This document shows, one piece after another, positions 56,671 through 64,000 of a stretch of DNA of 64,000 nt. The first letter of the stretch is position 1. Each line of letters starts with the position of its first letter. A program made the translations under genes and the position numbers. The stretch comes from Candidatus Thiothrix putei (lineage in GTDB: Bacteria; Pseudomonadota; Gammaproteobacteria; Thiotrichales; Thiotrichaceae). Under the pieces are notes generated by a model. That model made no database searches. It had not been told where the DNA came from and saw only the letters and a program-made list of their open reading frames with translations. The stretch lies in NCBI GenBank assembly GCA_029972225.1, contig CP124756.1, positions 496,001 to 560,000 of the forward strand, written 5' to 3'.

Positions 56671-57536
56671 TGTTTATTCCGGGCAAGTACGATGATAACG
56701 GCAAGTGGATGGATGGCTGGGAAACCCGTCGCAAACGCGGTGATGGTTACGATTACGCGATTATCAAAATCTGCTCCGGCGTGATTTACGGGATCGATTT
56801 GGATACCGCTCATTTCACCGGCAATTTCGCGCCGTCTGCCAGCATTGAAGCGTGTTACAGCAAAACGCCGCCGGATGAGAATACCCGCTGGTTTCCATTG
56901 CTGCATTCGCGGGCGTTGCAGGGCAATTCACACAATACGTTTGAAATCGGCTCGCGTGAGGTGTGGAATTATTTGCGCCTGAATATTTACCCCGATGGTG
57001 GCATTGCGCGGTTACGGGTTTACGGGCAAGTGCGCCGCGAACTCAGTGCCGATGAGCTGGATGGCGAACTTGATCTGGCGGCGATGCTCAATGGCGGGCG
57101 GGCGTTGTGTGCCAGCGACATGCATTTCGGGCATATCAGCAACCTGATTGCACCCGGTAAAGGCGTGAATATGGGCGATGGCTGGGAAACCCGTCGCCGC
57201 CGTGAACCGGGGTTTGATTGGATCATTTTGCGCTTGGCGTATGTGGGGCAAATTACCCGGCTGGTGATTGATACCGCGCATTTCAAAGGCAATTACCCGT
57301 ATGAATGTTCGGTGTGCGGCACGCTGTATCAGGGCGGCAACGAGGATAGCATTGCCACGCAAAGTTTGTATTGGCAGGAAATCTTGCCGTCGCAACGTTT
57401 GGCGGCGGATACCGAATTCACCTTTGTCGAGCAACTGCGCGATATTGGGGAAGTCTCGCATTTGCGTTTGAATATTTATCCCGATGGTGGGGTGAGTCGC
57501 TTGCGGGCGTTTGGCAAGGTACGGAGGGAGGAATGA
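56670..57536 (+). pseudogene. alc: allantoicase, N-terminus missing
   Basis: 288 residues of a normally 330-340-residue enzyme that hydrolyses allantoate to ureidoglycolate and urea. The two homologous jelly-roll domains show WMDGWETRRKRG and MGDGWETRRRREPG, each followed by D-T-A-H-F and L-R-L-N-I-Y-P-D-G-G. The first domain lacks its beginning, lost at the tnpB junction. Overlaps allA by 4 bp. Confidence 0.85.
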
Positions 57537-58027
57537 TCCTGATACCAGAACCGTTGACAGCGGCAGCGTTTGCGCCGTTTGGTGATGTGATTGAAGTGGG
57601 TGACGGGCGCACGCATTACGCCATTAATTACGGACGTACTGAACGTTACCACGATCTGGCGCAACTGGATGTGTTGGAAAATGACGGCAAACCCACCGTG
57701 AGTATTTTTCGCTCGCAACCGGCACAGTTTCCGCTGAAAGTGGAGGTGATGGAACGTCATCCGCATAGCAGTCAGGCGTTTCTTTCCATGCAGCGTAAAC
57801 CGTTTCTGGTGTTGGTTGCGCCGCCCGGTGAGCAACCGTTGCTGGAACAGTTGCGGCTGTTTGTGGTTGGTGCGGGTCAGGGGGTCAATTACCATCGCGG
57901 GGTTTGGCATCACTACCAGTTTAGTCTGGATGAAGTGCGGGATTTCCTGTGTATCGACCGCAGTGGTGGGTATGGGGGGAATTGTGATGAGTATCGGTTT
58001 GTGGAGGAGGTTTATATTCAGGGTTGA
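57533..58027 (+). CDS. allA: ureidoglycolate lyase
   Basis: 164 aa from ATG 57533, normal length. Splits ureidoglycolate into glyoxylate and urea. Cupin fold: EVMERHPHSSQAFLSM and GVNYHRGVWHHYQF carry the expected His residues. It appears to be the only gene of the purine block that is whole. Coupled to the truncated allantoicase gene through ATGA, so it now has no obvious promoter. Confidence 0.9.
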   Translation: MILIPEPLTAAAFAPFGDVIEVGDGRTHYAINYGRTERYHDLAQLDVLENDGKPTVSIFRSQPAQFPLKVEVMERHPHSSQAFLSMQRKPFLVLVAPPGEQPLLEQLRLFVVGAGQGVNYHRGVWHHYQFSLDEVRDFLCIDRSGGYGGNCDEYRFVEEVYIQG

Positions 58028-58042
58028 CGAAAAAAACCGGCT

Positions 58043-58066
58043 AATCGAGTCCGACCGCTTTTGATT
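58043..58066. repeat. REP-family repeat (degenerate)
   Basis: AATCGAGTCCGACCGCTTTT then GATT, the reverse orientation of the RAYT-associated unit. It lies just past allA and overlaps the end of the antitoxin gene. Confidence 0.65.
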
Positions 58067-58292
58067 AAAGGCGGTCATACTCTTCCGGTGGCACATCTGC
58101 CACCTTGTCGAGCAAACGCAATGCATGTTGGCGTGAACCACGGCTTGCCCGTTCCTGCAAATAGGCTTCTGTCCGCAACGCCGAAATCTTCTCAGCCAGC
58201 GCATTGATAATGAATTGATTAATCGAGACATCGCCTTTTAGGTACATGATCTCGTCTTTGTAATAGTCCGGTATTCTCAGTGCAAAATTCAT
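58065..58292 (-). CDS. antitoxin-like ribbon-helix-helix protein
   Basis: 75 aa. FALRIPDYYKDEIMYLKGDV then SINQFIINALAEKI is the RHH pattern of HicB/Arc-like antitoxins. Downstream of, and 1 bp from, a PIN toxin gene in the same direction: toxin first, antitoxin second, the reverse of usual VapBC order. Confidence 0.7.
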   Translation of the reverse strand: MNFALRIPDYYKDEIMYLKGDVSINQFIINALAEKISALRTEAYLQERASRGSRQHALRLLDKVADVPPEEYDRL

Positions 58293-58293
58293 C

Positions 58294-58725
58294 TTACTTC
58301 TCCTGCTGTAGCCGCCAAAAATCGCCGGGGGTAATCGGCTGGATGGAAAAGGACTCCGCTACACCCCTGAAATCACGGATATTATGGGTAATGATGTAAT
58401 CCGCCTGCCCGTTAAAAGCGGTTTCCAGCACCATATCGTCTTTGGCATCAGGCAAATAAGGTCGCCACAAATAGTAAATTTTCTGATGCCACGACACCGC
58501 GCAAATGTCATCAATAAACCAACCGATGTCCTGTTGACTCAGGGTTGGATACCGTTGCAAATGCTCAGGGCGGGTCAAAACATCTTCAAACTCAATGACC
58601 AAGGGTGTTGACACAATATTCATCTTTTGTGGTTGCTCGAACAGCCAGCGCAGCAACAGATGTGAAGCGCCTTTTTTCGAGTAGGGCGCCGACAGGATCA
58701 CATTGGTATCAATCACAAATTTCAT
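58294..58725 (-). CDS. PIN-domain toxin
   Basis: 143 aa from the ATG at 58723-58725 (a longer frame exists). FVIDTNVILSA (D5), E in VIEFEDVL (about 48), LPDAKDDMVLETA (D about 97) and THNIRDF are the PIN acidic sites of the toxin component family paired with RHH antitoxins. Confidence 0.82.
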   Translation of the reverse strand: MKFVIDTNVILSAPYSKKGASHLLLRWLFEQPQKMNIVSTPLVIEFEDVLTRPEHLQRYPTLSQQDIGWFIDDICAVSWHQKIYYLWRPYLPDAKDDMVLETAFNGQADYIITHNIRDFRGVAESFSIQPITPGDFWRLQQEK

Positions 58726-58766
58726 GAACAATATTGTATGTAATATTACAAAAAACACAAGCAGGA

Positions 58767-58787
58767 ATCAAAGAGGTCAGGCTCGAT
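58767..58787. repeat. REP-family repeat (degenerate)
   Basis: ATCAAAGAGGTCAGGCTCGA, two changes from the RAYT-flanking unit. Confidence 0.6.
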
Positions 58788-58801
58788 GACCGTGTTCGAC
58801 A

Positions 58802-58866
58802 AAAGAAACCCTTCCAACCTCCCCTTATCAGGGGAGGCTTTAAAGGGTCGGGGGAGGGGTTTCTTT
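58802..58866. repeat. palindromic intergenic repeat
   Basis: AAAGAAACCC at the left pairs with GGGTTTCTTT at the right, with inner CCTCCCC / GGGGAGG arms. It follows the stop of the leftward permease fragment and could end transcription. Confidence 0.7.
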
Positions 58867-59043
58867 AATGCGCTTCTGACTCAGCACTCGCCCGCACTGC
58901 CGCACTGGTATCGCTACTCGTTCCATTGAAGAACAGGTTGAGCAATACCGCACTAAACGATGCCAGCAAAATGCCCGATTCGATCAGCGAATGAATCCCG
59001 TGCGGCATCCACTGTTTGAAGTTGGGCGCAATCAACGCAAAGA
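58865..59043 (-). pseudogene. purine permease (NCS2 family), last 58 residues
   Basis: The frame reads MPHGIHSLIESGILLASFSA then VLLNLFFNGT and stops at 58865. The last helix and LNLFFNG end are typical of xanthine/uric acid permeases of the NCS2 family. Everything upstream was removed at the REP repeat at 59044. Confidence 0.75.
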
Positions 59044-59135
59044 ATCAAAGGGGTCAGACTCGATTGATTGATCTCTAACGCTGAGCTATCATTATCGCTT
59101 TTACTATAATCAATCGAGTCTGACCCCTTTGATTT
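59044..59135. repeat. inverted pair of REP repeats upstream of the RAYT gene
   Basis: ATCAAAGGGGTCAGACTCGA (from 59044) and its complement TCGAGTCTGACCCCTTTGAT (ending about 59133) face each other across a 38-bp AT-rich spacer, as in REP/BIME arrays. Confidence 0.9.
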
Positions 59136-59153
59136 CTTTGATTTGGAGACACC

Positions 59154-59876
59154 ATGCCTCGCCAACCGCGTTTCGTGCTGATCGGTCAGCCGCAACATGT
59201 GATCATCCGTGGCAATAACCGCGAACCCGTGTTTTATGCCGATGATGACTACCGTTTTTATCTGGAAAAGCTCAAGTTGGCTTGCGACAAGCACGCCTGC
59301 GACGTACACGCCTATGTGCTGATGACCAACCACATCCACCTCTTGATTACACCCCACAAAGAAGACGGCCTCGCGAAAGCCATGCAGATGATCGGGCGCT
59401 ATTATGTGCAGTATTTCAACAAAACCTACCAGCGCACCGGCACGTTATGGGAAGGTCGCTACAAAGCCACCCTGATCGACAGTGAAGCCTATGCCCTGAC
59501 CTGTTACCGCTACATCGAAATGAACCCAGTACGTGCGCAAGGCATGGCGGATCATCCCGCCGCATACCCGTGGTCAAGCTACCGTGCCAACGCTTTGGGC
59601 GAAGCTAACCCTTTGCTCGTCCCGCACTGGACGTATGAACACTTGGGTAACACACCACCACAACGGCAACACGCCTACCGCGAATTGTTCACCACCCTGC
59701 TGGACACCAAAGCATTGAACGAAATCCGCGAAGCCACCAACAAATCGTGGGTACTAGGCAGCGACTATTTCAAAGAAAAAATAGCCGCCGAGCTGGATCG
59801 CCCCGTTGCGCCAGCGGCAAAAGGCGGAGACCGTAAATCCAAACAATACCAAGCAATGAAAACCAATCGAGTCTGA
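59154..59876 (+). CDS. REP-associated tyrosine transposase (RAYT)
   Basis: 240 aa, Y1 HUH family related to IS200. The HUH motif is MTNHIHLLI (about 58-66); the catalytic Tyr is in [12 protein letters not shown] (about 85); [13 protein letters not shown] and [11 protein letters not shown] complete the family signature. RAYTs mobilise REP repeats. The stop codon lies within a REP unit (59865), and an inverted REP pair precedes the gene, so gene and repeats form one unit. Confidence 0.92.
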   Translation: MPRQPRFVLIGQPQHVIIRGNNREPVFYADDDYRFYLEKLKLACDKHACDVHAYVLMTNHIHLLITPHKEDGLAKAMQMIGRYYVQYFNKTYQRTGTLWEGRYKATLIDSEAYALTCYRYIEMNPVRAQGMADHPAAYPWSSYRANALGEANPLLVPHWTYEHLGNTPPQRQHAYRELFTTLLDTKALNEIREATNKSWVLGSDYFKEKIAAELDRPVAPAAKGGDRKSKQYQAMKTNRV

Positions 59877-59888
59877 CCCCTTTGATTT
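59865..59888. repeat. REP-family repeat at the RAYT 3' end
   Basis: AATCGAGTCTGACCCCTTTG then ATTT. It provides the TGA of the RAYT gene and abuts the urease fragment. Confidence 0.88.
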
Positions 59889-60273
59889 CGCGCCACCTGT
59901 CGCCTGCGATTGCCGAAGACGTGGCATTTGCCGAAAGCCGCATCCGCCGCGAAACCATTGCTGCCGAAGACATTTTGCACGACTTGGGCGCATTTTCGAT
60001 GATCTCGTCGGATTCGCAAGCGATGGGGCGCGTCGGCGAAGTCATCATCCGCACTTGGCAAACCGCGCACAAAATGAAAGTGCAACGCGGCAGCCTCGGC
60101 ACTGATCCCGCCACGCACGACAACTTCCGCGCCAAACGTTACATCGCTAAATACACCATCAATCCCGCGATTACGCACGGCATTTCCCACGAAGTCGGTT
60201 CAATCGAAGTCGGCAAACTCGCGGATTTGGTGTTGTGGAAACCGGCATTTTTCGGTGCAAAACCGAGCCTGAT

Positions 60274-61413
60274 TATACCAGTCCGTGCCATAAAATAGTT
60301 TTTTTGATCAGGGAAATATGGTTAGATGACTGGTAACAAAAGCAGCCATGAGTAATGTATGACATTAAAAATCACTTTCACTGAGGATGAGATAGCGGAG
60401 CTGTTCTACTGGAAGGAGCGCCATCCTCATCCCAGAGTCCGTAAGAAAATGTCCGTGCTGTACCTGAAATCCCAACAGTTGACGCATAAGGAAATCAAAC
60501 GATTGGAAAGGATTACAGAAGCCACGCTGCTTGCCTACCTAAACGCCTACCTACAACCTAACGGTTTAGAAGCTCTTAAAGAAATACGATTCAATAAACC
60601 ACAGAGTGATTTGATGGCATATAAAGACAAGATTGAAGCCTATTTTCGTGAATATCCCCCCGCAACCAGCAAGGCGGCAGCCGCTAAGATTGAGGAGCTG
60701 ACAGGCATCAAACGCAGTGAGGACAGGGTACGTGTCTTTATGAAGAAAATAGGGATGGACATCCATAAAGTGGGGATGATACCCGCCAAAGCTGATGTGG
60801 AAGCACAAGAAAAGTTCCTGGAAAATGAACTAAAACCGCGCATTCAGGAGGCTAAGGAGGGCAAACGCGCCCTTTTTTTGTCGATGCCGCCCACTTCGTG
60901 TTAGCACCGTTTCTGGGGTTTTTGTGGTCATTTTCCCGCGTATTCATCAAAGCCCCCTGTGGTCGACAACGCTACAACGTATTGGGCGCACTCAATGCGA
61001 TAACGCTACAACTCATCACGATCACTAACGACTCCTATATCAACGCTAACAGCGTGTGTGAATTATTGGAAAAAATTGCAGCGTTAGCACTCAAAATACC
61101 GATCACTTTGGTCTTGGATAATGCCAAGTATCAACGCTGTGAAGCCGTGTTTGCCTGTGCGAAAAGGCTCAATATTGAACTATTATTTTTACCGACCTAT
61201 TCACCCAACCTCAATCTGATTGAACGGTTGTGGAAGTTCGTCAAGAAAAAATGCTTGTACTCGAAATACTATGATAAGTTTCCCGCTTTCAAGGCGGCCA
61301 TCACCAACTGTCTCGACAAGCTGGATACCGATCACAAGAAAGAACTGACCCAGTTGATGACAACAAATTTTCAAACCTTTAAAAATGTTCAGGTCTTGAC
61401 GCTGTAAGGTATA
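60274..61413 (+). mobile_element. IS630-family element, copy E
   Basis: 1140 bp, TATA at both ends. It shares the GATCAGGG variant with copy A, so these two are closest relatives among the five. Confidence 0.93.
60359..61407 (+). CDS. IS630 transposase (copy E, frameshifted)
   Basis: Same frames and T7 slip site (about 60873-60879) as the other copies. Confidence 0.9.
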
Positions 61414-61790
61414 TCAAAGGCGGGATGATTATCGCTGCACCGATGGGTGATCCGAATGCCTCGATTCCAACGCCGCAACCGGTGCATTACCGTCCCATGT
61501 TCGGCGCATTCGGCAAAGCCAAACACGCCACCACCATGACCTTCCTCTCGCAAGCGGGGTACAACGCCGGTGTGCATCAGCAATTGGGGTTGCAAAGCCT
61601 GATTGGGGTGGTGAAAAACTGCCGCACTATCAGCAAAGCCAGCATGATTCACAACGACTACCAGCCGGTGATTGAAGTCGATTCGCAAACCTATCAGGTG
61701 CGGGCGGATGGTGAATTGCTGATTTGCGAACCGGCGAGCGAATTGCCGTTGGCGCAGCGTTACTTCCTGTTCTGATCCCTTCCTTTGTGG

Positions 61791-61816
61791 GTGGTAGACA
61801 ATTGCTTGTCTACCAC
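61791..61816. terminator. perfect hairpin after the urease fragment
   Basis: GTGGTAGACAA and TTGTCTACCAC form an 11-bp stem with a TTGC loop 16 bp after the stop. A weak T-containing stretch follows. A likely transcription end left from the urease operon. Confidence 0.6.
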
Positions 61817-61907
61817 CTCGTCTTGGCATTTTAGTTACTGTAGGTGTCTGGGCTTGCTATGCTTGAGTGCTTTCATAAGCATTTAAGCGGTGCAAAAAGG
61901 AATAGGC

Positions 61908-63428
61908 ATGAACGACACCATCAGCCAAGACAGCATCAACAAAGCCCTGTGGGCAGCCTGCGACACCTTTCGCGGTACGATCAGTGCCGATACTTACAAG
62001 GATTTCATCCTCACCATGCTGTTCCTCAAGTACATCTCGGATGTGTGGCAGGATCATTACGAACGCTATCAGGTGGAGTATGGCGATGAGCCGGAACTGA
62101 TTACTGAAATGATGAAAAGCGAACGCTTTGTGTTGCCGCCCATCGCCAGTTTCTACGCCTTGTATGAGCGTCGTCATGAACCGGGTAACGGTGAGCGCAT
62201 TGACCAAGCCCTGCACGCGATTGAGGAAGCCAACGGCACGAAACTCAAGGATGCGGGCAAAAGCGTGTTCCAAGACATTTCGTTTAACACTGACAAGCTG
62301 GGCGAGGAAAAGCAGAAAAACACCATCTTGCGCCACTTGCTGGAAGATTTCGCCAAGCCGGAACTCAACCTGAAACCCAGCCGCGTGGGGACGCTGGATG
62401 TGATTGGCAATGCCTACGAGTACATGATCAAGAACTTTGCTGCCAGCGGTGGGCAAAAGGCGGGCGAATTTTATACCCCGCCGGAAGTGTCCGATTTGAT
62501 GGCGGAGCTATTAGAGCCGCAACCGGGCGACAGCATTTGTGACCCGGCGTGTGGTTCGGGGTCGTTGCTGATGAAGTGTGGGCGCAAGATCGTCGCCAAC
62601 TTCGGCAGCAGGCAATACGCGCTGTATGGGCAGGAGGCGATTGGCTCTACTTGGTCGCTGGCGAAGATGAATATGTTCCTGCACGGCGAAGATAACCACA
62701 AGATTGAATGGGGCGACACCATCCGCAATCCCAAATTGCTGGATAAAAACGGCAACCTGATGCTGTTTGACATCGTGACCGCCAACCCGCCGTTTTCACT
62801 GGATAAATGGGGGCATGACGACGCGGAAAACGACAAGTTCAGCCGTTTCCGGCGCGGCATTCCGCCCAAAACCAAGGGCGACTATGCTTTCATCCTGCAC
62901 ATGATCGAAACGCTGAAACCGGATACCGGGCGCATGGGCGTGGTGGTTCCGCATGGGGTGTTGTTCCGGGGTTCATCCGAGGGGCAAATCCGCCAGAAGC
63001 TGATTGAGGAAAACTTGCTGGATGCGGTGATTGGTTTGCCGGAAAAGCTGTTTTACGGCACGGGCATTCCGGCGGCGATTCTGCTGTTCCGCAAGGATAA
63101 GCACGATACCAACGTGTTGTTCATTGATGCCAGCCGCGAGTGCAAGGCGGGCAAGAACCAGAATTTGCTGACGGCGGAGAATATCCGCAAGGTGCTGGAA
63201 ACGTACCAGACTGGCAAAAGCGTGGAGAAATATGCCTACCTCGCCAGCCTCGCCGAAATCCGCGAGAACGATTACAACCTGAATATTCCGCGCTATGTCG
63301 ATACCTTTGAGGAAGAGGAAACCATTGATTTGATGGCGGTACGGCGCGAGCGGCTGCAACTGCAACAGCAGTTGGTGGCGTTGGAAACGGAGATGGCGGG
63401 GTATTTGCAGGAGTTGGGGTATGAGTGA
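61908..63428 (+). CDS. hsdM: type I restriction-modification methyltransferase subunit
   Basis: 506 aa from ATG 61908; six residues upstream in frame are unlikely to be coding. N-terminal HsdM_N helices (about 5-130), then the N6-adenine methylase core: motif I SICDPACGSGSLLMKCG (about 205) and motif IV VTANPPFSLDKWG (about 295). FYTPPEVSDLMAEL precedes motif I as usual. Needs HsdS for DNA recognition and HsdR for cutting; both must lie beyond the window. Overlaps the next gene by 8 bp. Confidence 0.95.
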   Translation: MNDTISQDSINKALWAACDTFRGTISADTYKDFILTMLFLKYISDVWQDHYERYQVEYGDEPELITEMMKSERFVLPPIASFYALYERRHEPGNGERIDQALHAIEEANGTKLKDAGKSVFQDISFNTDKLGEEKQKNTILRHLLEDFAKPELNLKPSRVGTLDVIGNAYEYMIKNFAASGGQKAGEFYTPPEVSDLMAELLEPQPGDSICDPACGSGSLLMKCGRKIVANFGSRQYALYGQEAIGSTWSLAKMNMFLHGEDNHKIEWGDTIRNPKLLDKNGNLMLFDIVTANPPFSLDKWGHDDAENDKFSRFRRGIPPKTKGDYAFILHMIETLKPDTGRMGVVVPHGVLFRGSSEGQIRQKLIEENLLDAVIGLPEKLFYGTGIPAAILLFRKDKHDTNVLFIDASRECKAGKNQNLLTAENIRKVLETYQTGKSVEKYAYLASLAEIRENDYNLNIPRYVDTFEEEETIDLMAVRRERLQLQQQLVALETEMAGYLQELGYE

Positions 63429-64000
63429 CAAACAACAACGTAAACAGCGGGGCGAGTCCAGCAATCCTGCTGTTATGATGCCAACGCCAACCACTTTGTC
63501 CGATCTTCCGGCTAATTATCCAGCTTTGCTCGACAGTTTGCGTAAACTGGTTGGTAATGAACGTTTGCGTATAGTTCAGCGTGCCAATCAGCAAATGATT
63601 TTGTTGTATTGGCAAATAGGGCAAGAAATTCTGCAACAGCAACAGCAGGAAGGCTGGGGAGCAAAAGTTATCGACCGCCTTGCTTACGATCTTAAACAAG
63701 CCTTTCCCGAAATGAGCGGTTTTAGTCCTCGTAATCTCAAATATATGCGCAAGTTTGCTGAAAATTGGGACGATCGTGAATTAGTGCAACGCACCGTTGC
63801 ACTAATTTCTTGGCGTGCAAATATTGTTCTACTGGATAAATTGCATTGTTCTAATGAACGCCTATGGTATGCCAGTCGCACGCTAGAGTACGGTTGGAGC
63901 AGGGATATACTGTATTTGCAAATTGAAAACAGGCTGCATTTACGCCAAGGGCAAAGTCAAAACAACTTTCCGGCAACACTTCCACCTGAACAATCAGATA
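63421..64000 (+). CDS. YhcG/DUF1016 PDDEXK nuclease, N-terminal part
   Basis: Open to the window edge, 193 codons present. ANQQMILLYWQIGQEILQQ, then GWGAKVIDRLAYDLKQAF and FSPRNLKYMRKFAENW is the DUF1016 N-terminal domain; the PDDEXK nuclease half would follow. Such genes are common passengers between hsdM and hsdS. It starts inside the end of hsdM, so the two are translationally coupled. Confidence 0.88.
   Translation, partial: MSDKQQRKQRGESSNPAVMMPTPTTLSDLPANYPALLDSLRKLVGNERLRIVQRANQQMILLYWQIGQEILQQQQQEGWGAKVIDRLAYDLKQAFPEMSGFSPRNLKYMRKFAENWDDRELVQRTVALISWRANIVLLDKLHCSNERLWYASRTLEYGWSRDILYLQIENRLHLRQGQSQNNFPATLPPEQSD

Larger units (their letters stand above)
59889..61775 (+). pseudogene. 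ureC: urease alpha subunit, C-terminal part, split by IS630 copy E
   Basis: The left piece (59889-60275) starts at the equivalent of about residue 325 of Ure[21 protein letters not shown], then [16 protein letters not shown] (metal-binding Asp). The right piece (61414-61775) encodes [20 protein letters not shown] to the C-terminus FLF. The N-terminal half, with the nickel histidines, carbamylated lysine and flap cysteine, is absent. Joined across the IS the frame reads PSLIIKGG, as expected. Not functional. No other urease gene is in the window. Confidence 0.92.

Noticed and set aside
59889..61775. A functional urease
   Set aside because: The half with the nickel ligands and carbamylated lysine is missing, the remainder is split by IS630, and no ureA, ureB or accessory genes are present.
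61908..64000. A complete type I restriction system in the window
   Set aside because: Only hsdM and the start of a YhcG-type gene are visible; hsdS and hsdR would have to lie to the right.
1..64000. tRNA or rRNA genes
   Set aside because: No cloverleaf with a TTCRA arm or rRNA-like sequence was recognised; a covariance-model search would be needed to exclude one fully.

Overview
The window looks like a chromosomal segment of a gammaproteobacterium, probably one related to Thiothrix/Thiotrichales. This rests on the conserved dapF-DUF484-xerC operon, lipA, ung, truD, bioF, tusA and ubiD, a moderate GC content, and a dense load of insertion sequences and REP/RAYT repeats. The genus is inferred from style only; no rRNA or marker phylogeny is available. 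Ordinary housekeeping blocks alternate with accessory blocks that have been assembled, broken and rearranged many times. Nine transposase-bearing elements are present: five essentially identical 1140-bp IS630-family copies, one IS30, one ISAzo13, one IS4-like and one IS5/IS1182-like. There is also a RAYT with its REP repeats and a relic of an IS605-type tnpB.

Left part (1-4900): a LysE/ArgO exporter cut by the window edge, an IS30 element, and two tandem RlaP-type nucleotidyltransferase genes, the upstream one split by IS630 copy A. Middle-left (4920-29374) is the most striking region. A full ygiQ (radical SAM) gene is followed by cargo, then a 5'-truncated ygiQ copy, more cargo, a shorter copy, more cargo, a still shorter copy, more cargo and finally an eight-codon remnant. 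The 5' truncations grow stepwise (about 173, 662 and 1710 bp, then nearly all). The cargo is defence- or conflict-like: an IS-split pore-forming effector candidate with a polytopic immunity candidate; two types of PIN toxin-antitoxin pair; a MORN-repeat exported protein; an HNH nuclease/C5-methyltransferase pair; a duplicated vapBC-orf134-HNH block; and a vapBC in which the toxin is fused to a seven-bladed WD40 propeller.

29446-33131 carries an AAA ATPase/PD-(D/E)XK nuclease pair, a vapBC pair cut by IS630 copy B, and scars of genes from the neighbouring modules. 33163-40602 is a ubiD / UbiA-type prenyltransferase locus. A three-gene restriction-modification operon (TdeIII-like nuclease plus two C5 methyltransferases, one with a MerR-type HTH) was inserted between the two genes, flanked by a 57-bp direct duplication of the intergenic DNA. 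The prenyltransferase is broken by IS630 copy C.

40610-55322 is mostly core: truD, bioF, tusA, dapF-DUF484-xerC, lipoproteins, a DUF815 ATPase, a membrane protein gene broken by two different ISs, an ElyC/YdcF-like protein, lipA and ung. 55297-61775 is a graveyard of a purine-to-urea pathway: truncated guanine deaminase, truncated allantoicase, intact ureidoglycolate lyase, the tail of a purine permease and a urease alpha fragment, cut by a tnpB relic, a RAYT with REPs and IS630 copy E. The right edge (61908-64000) holds hsdM of a type I restriction system and the start of a YhcG/DUF1016 nuclease gene.

Where IS boundaries could be read (IS630 copies A-D, ISAzo13, IS4-like), removing the element and one target copy restores an open frame of a whole number of codons, so these are recent insertions in otherwise intact genes.
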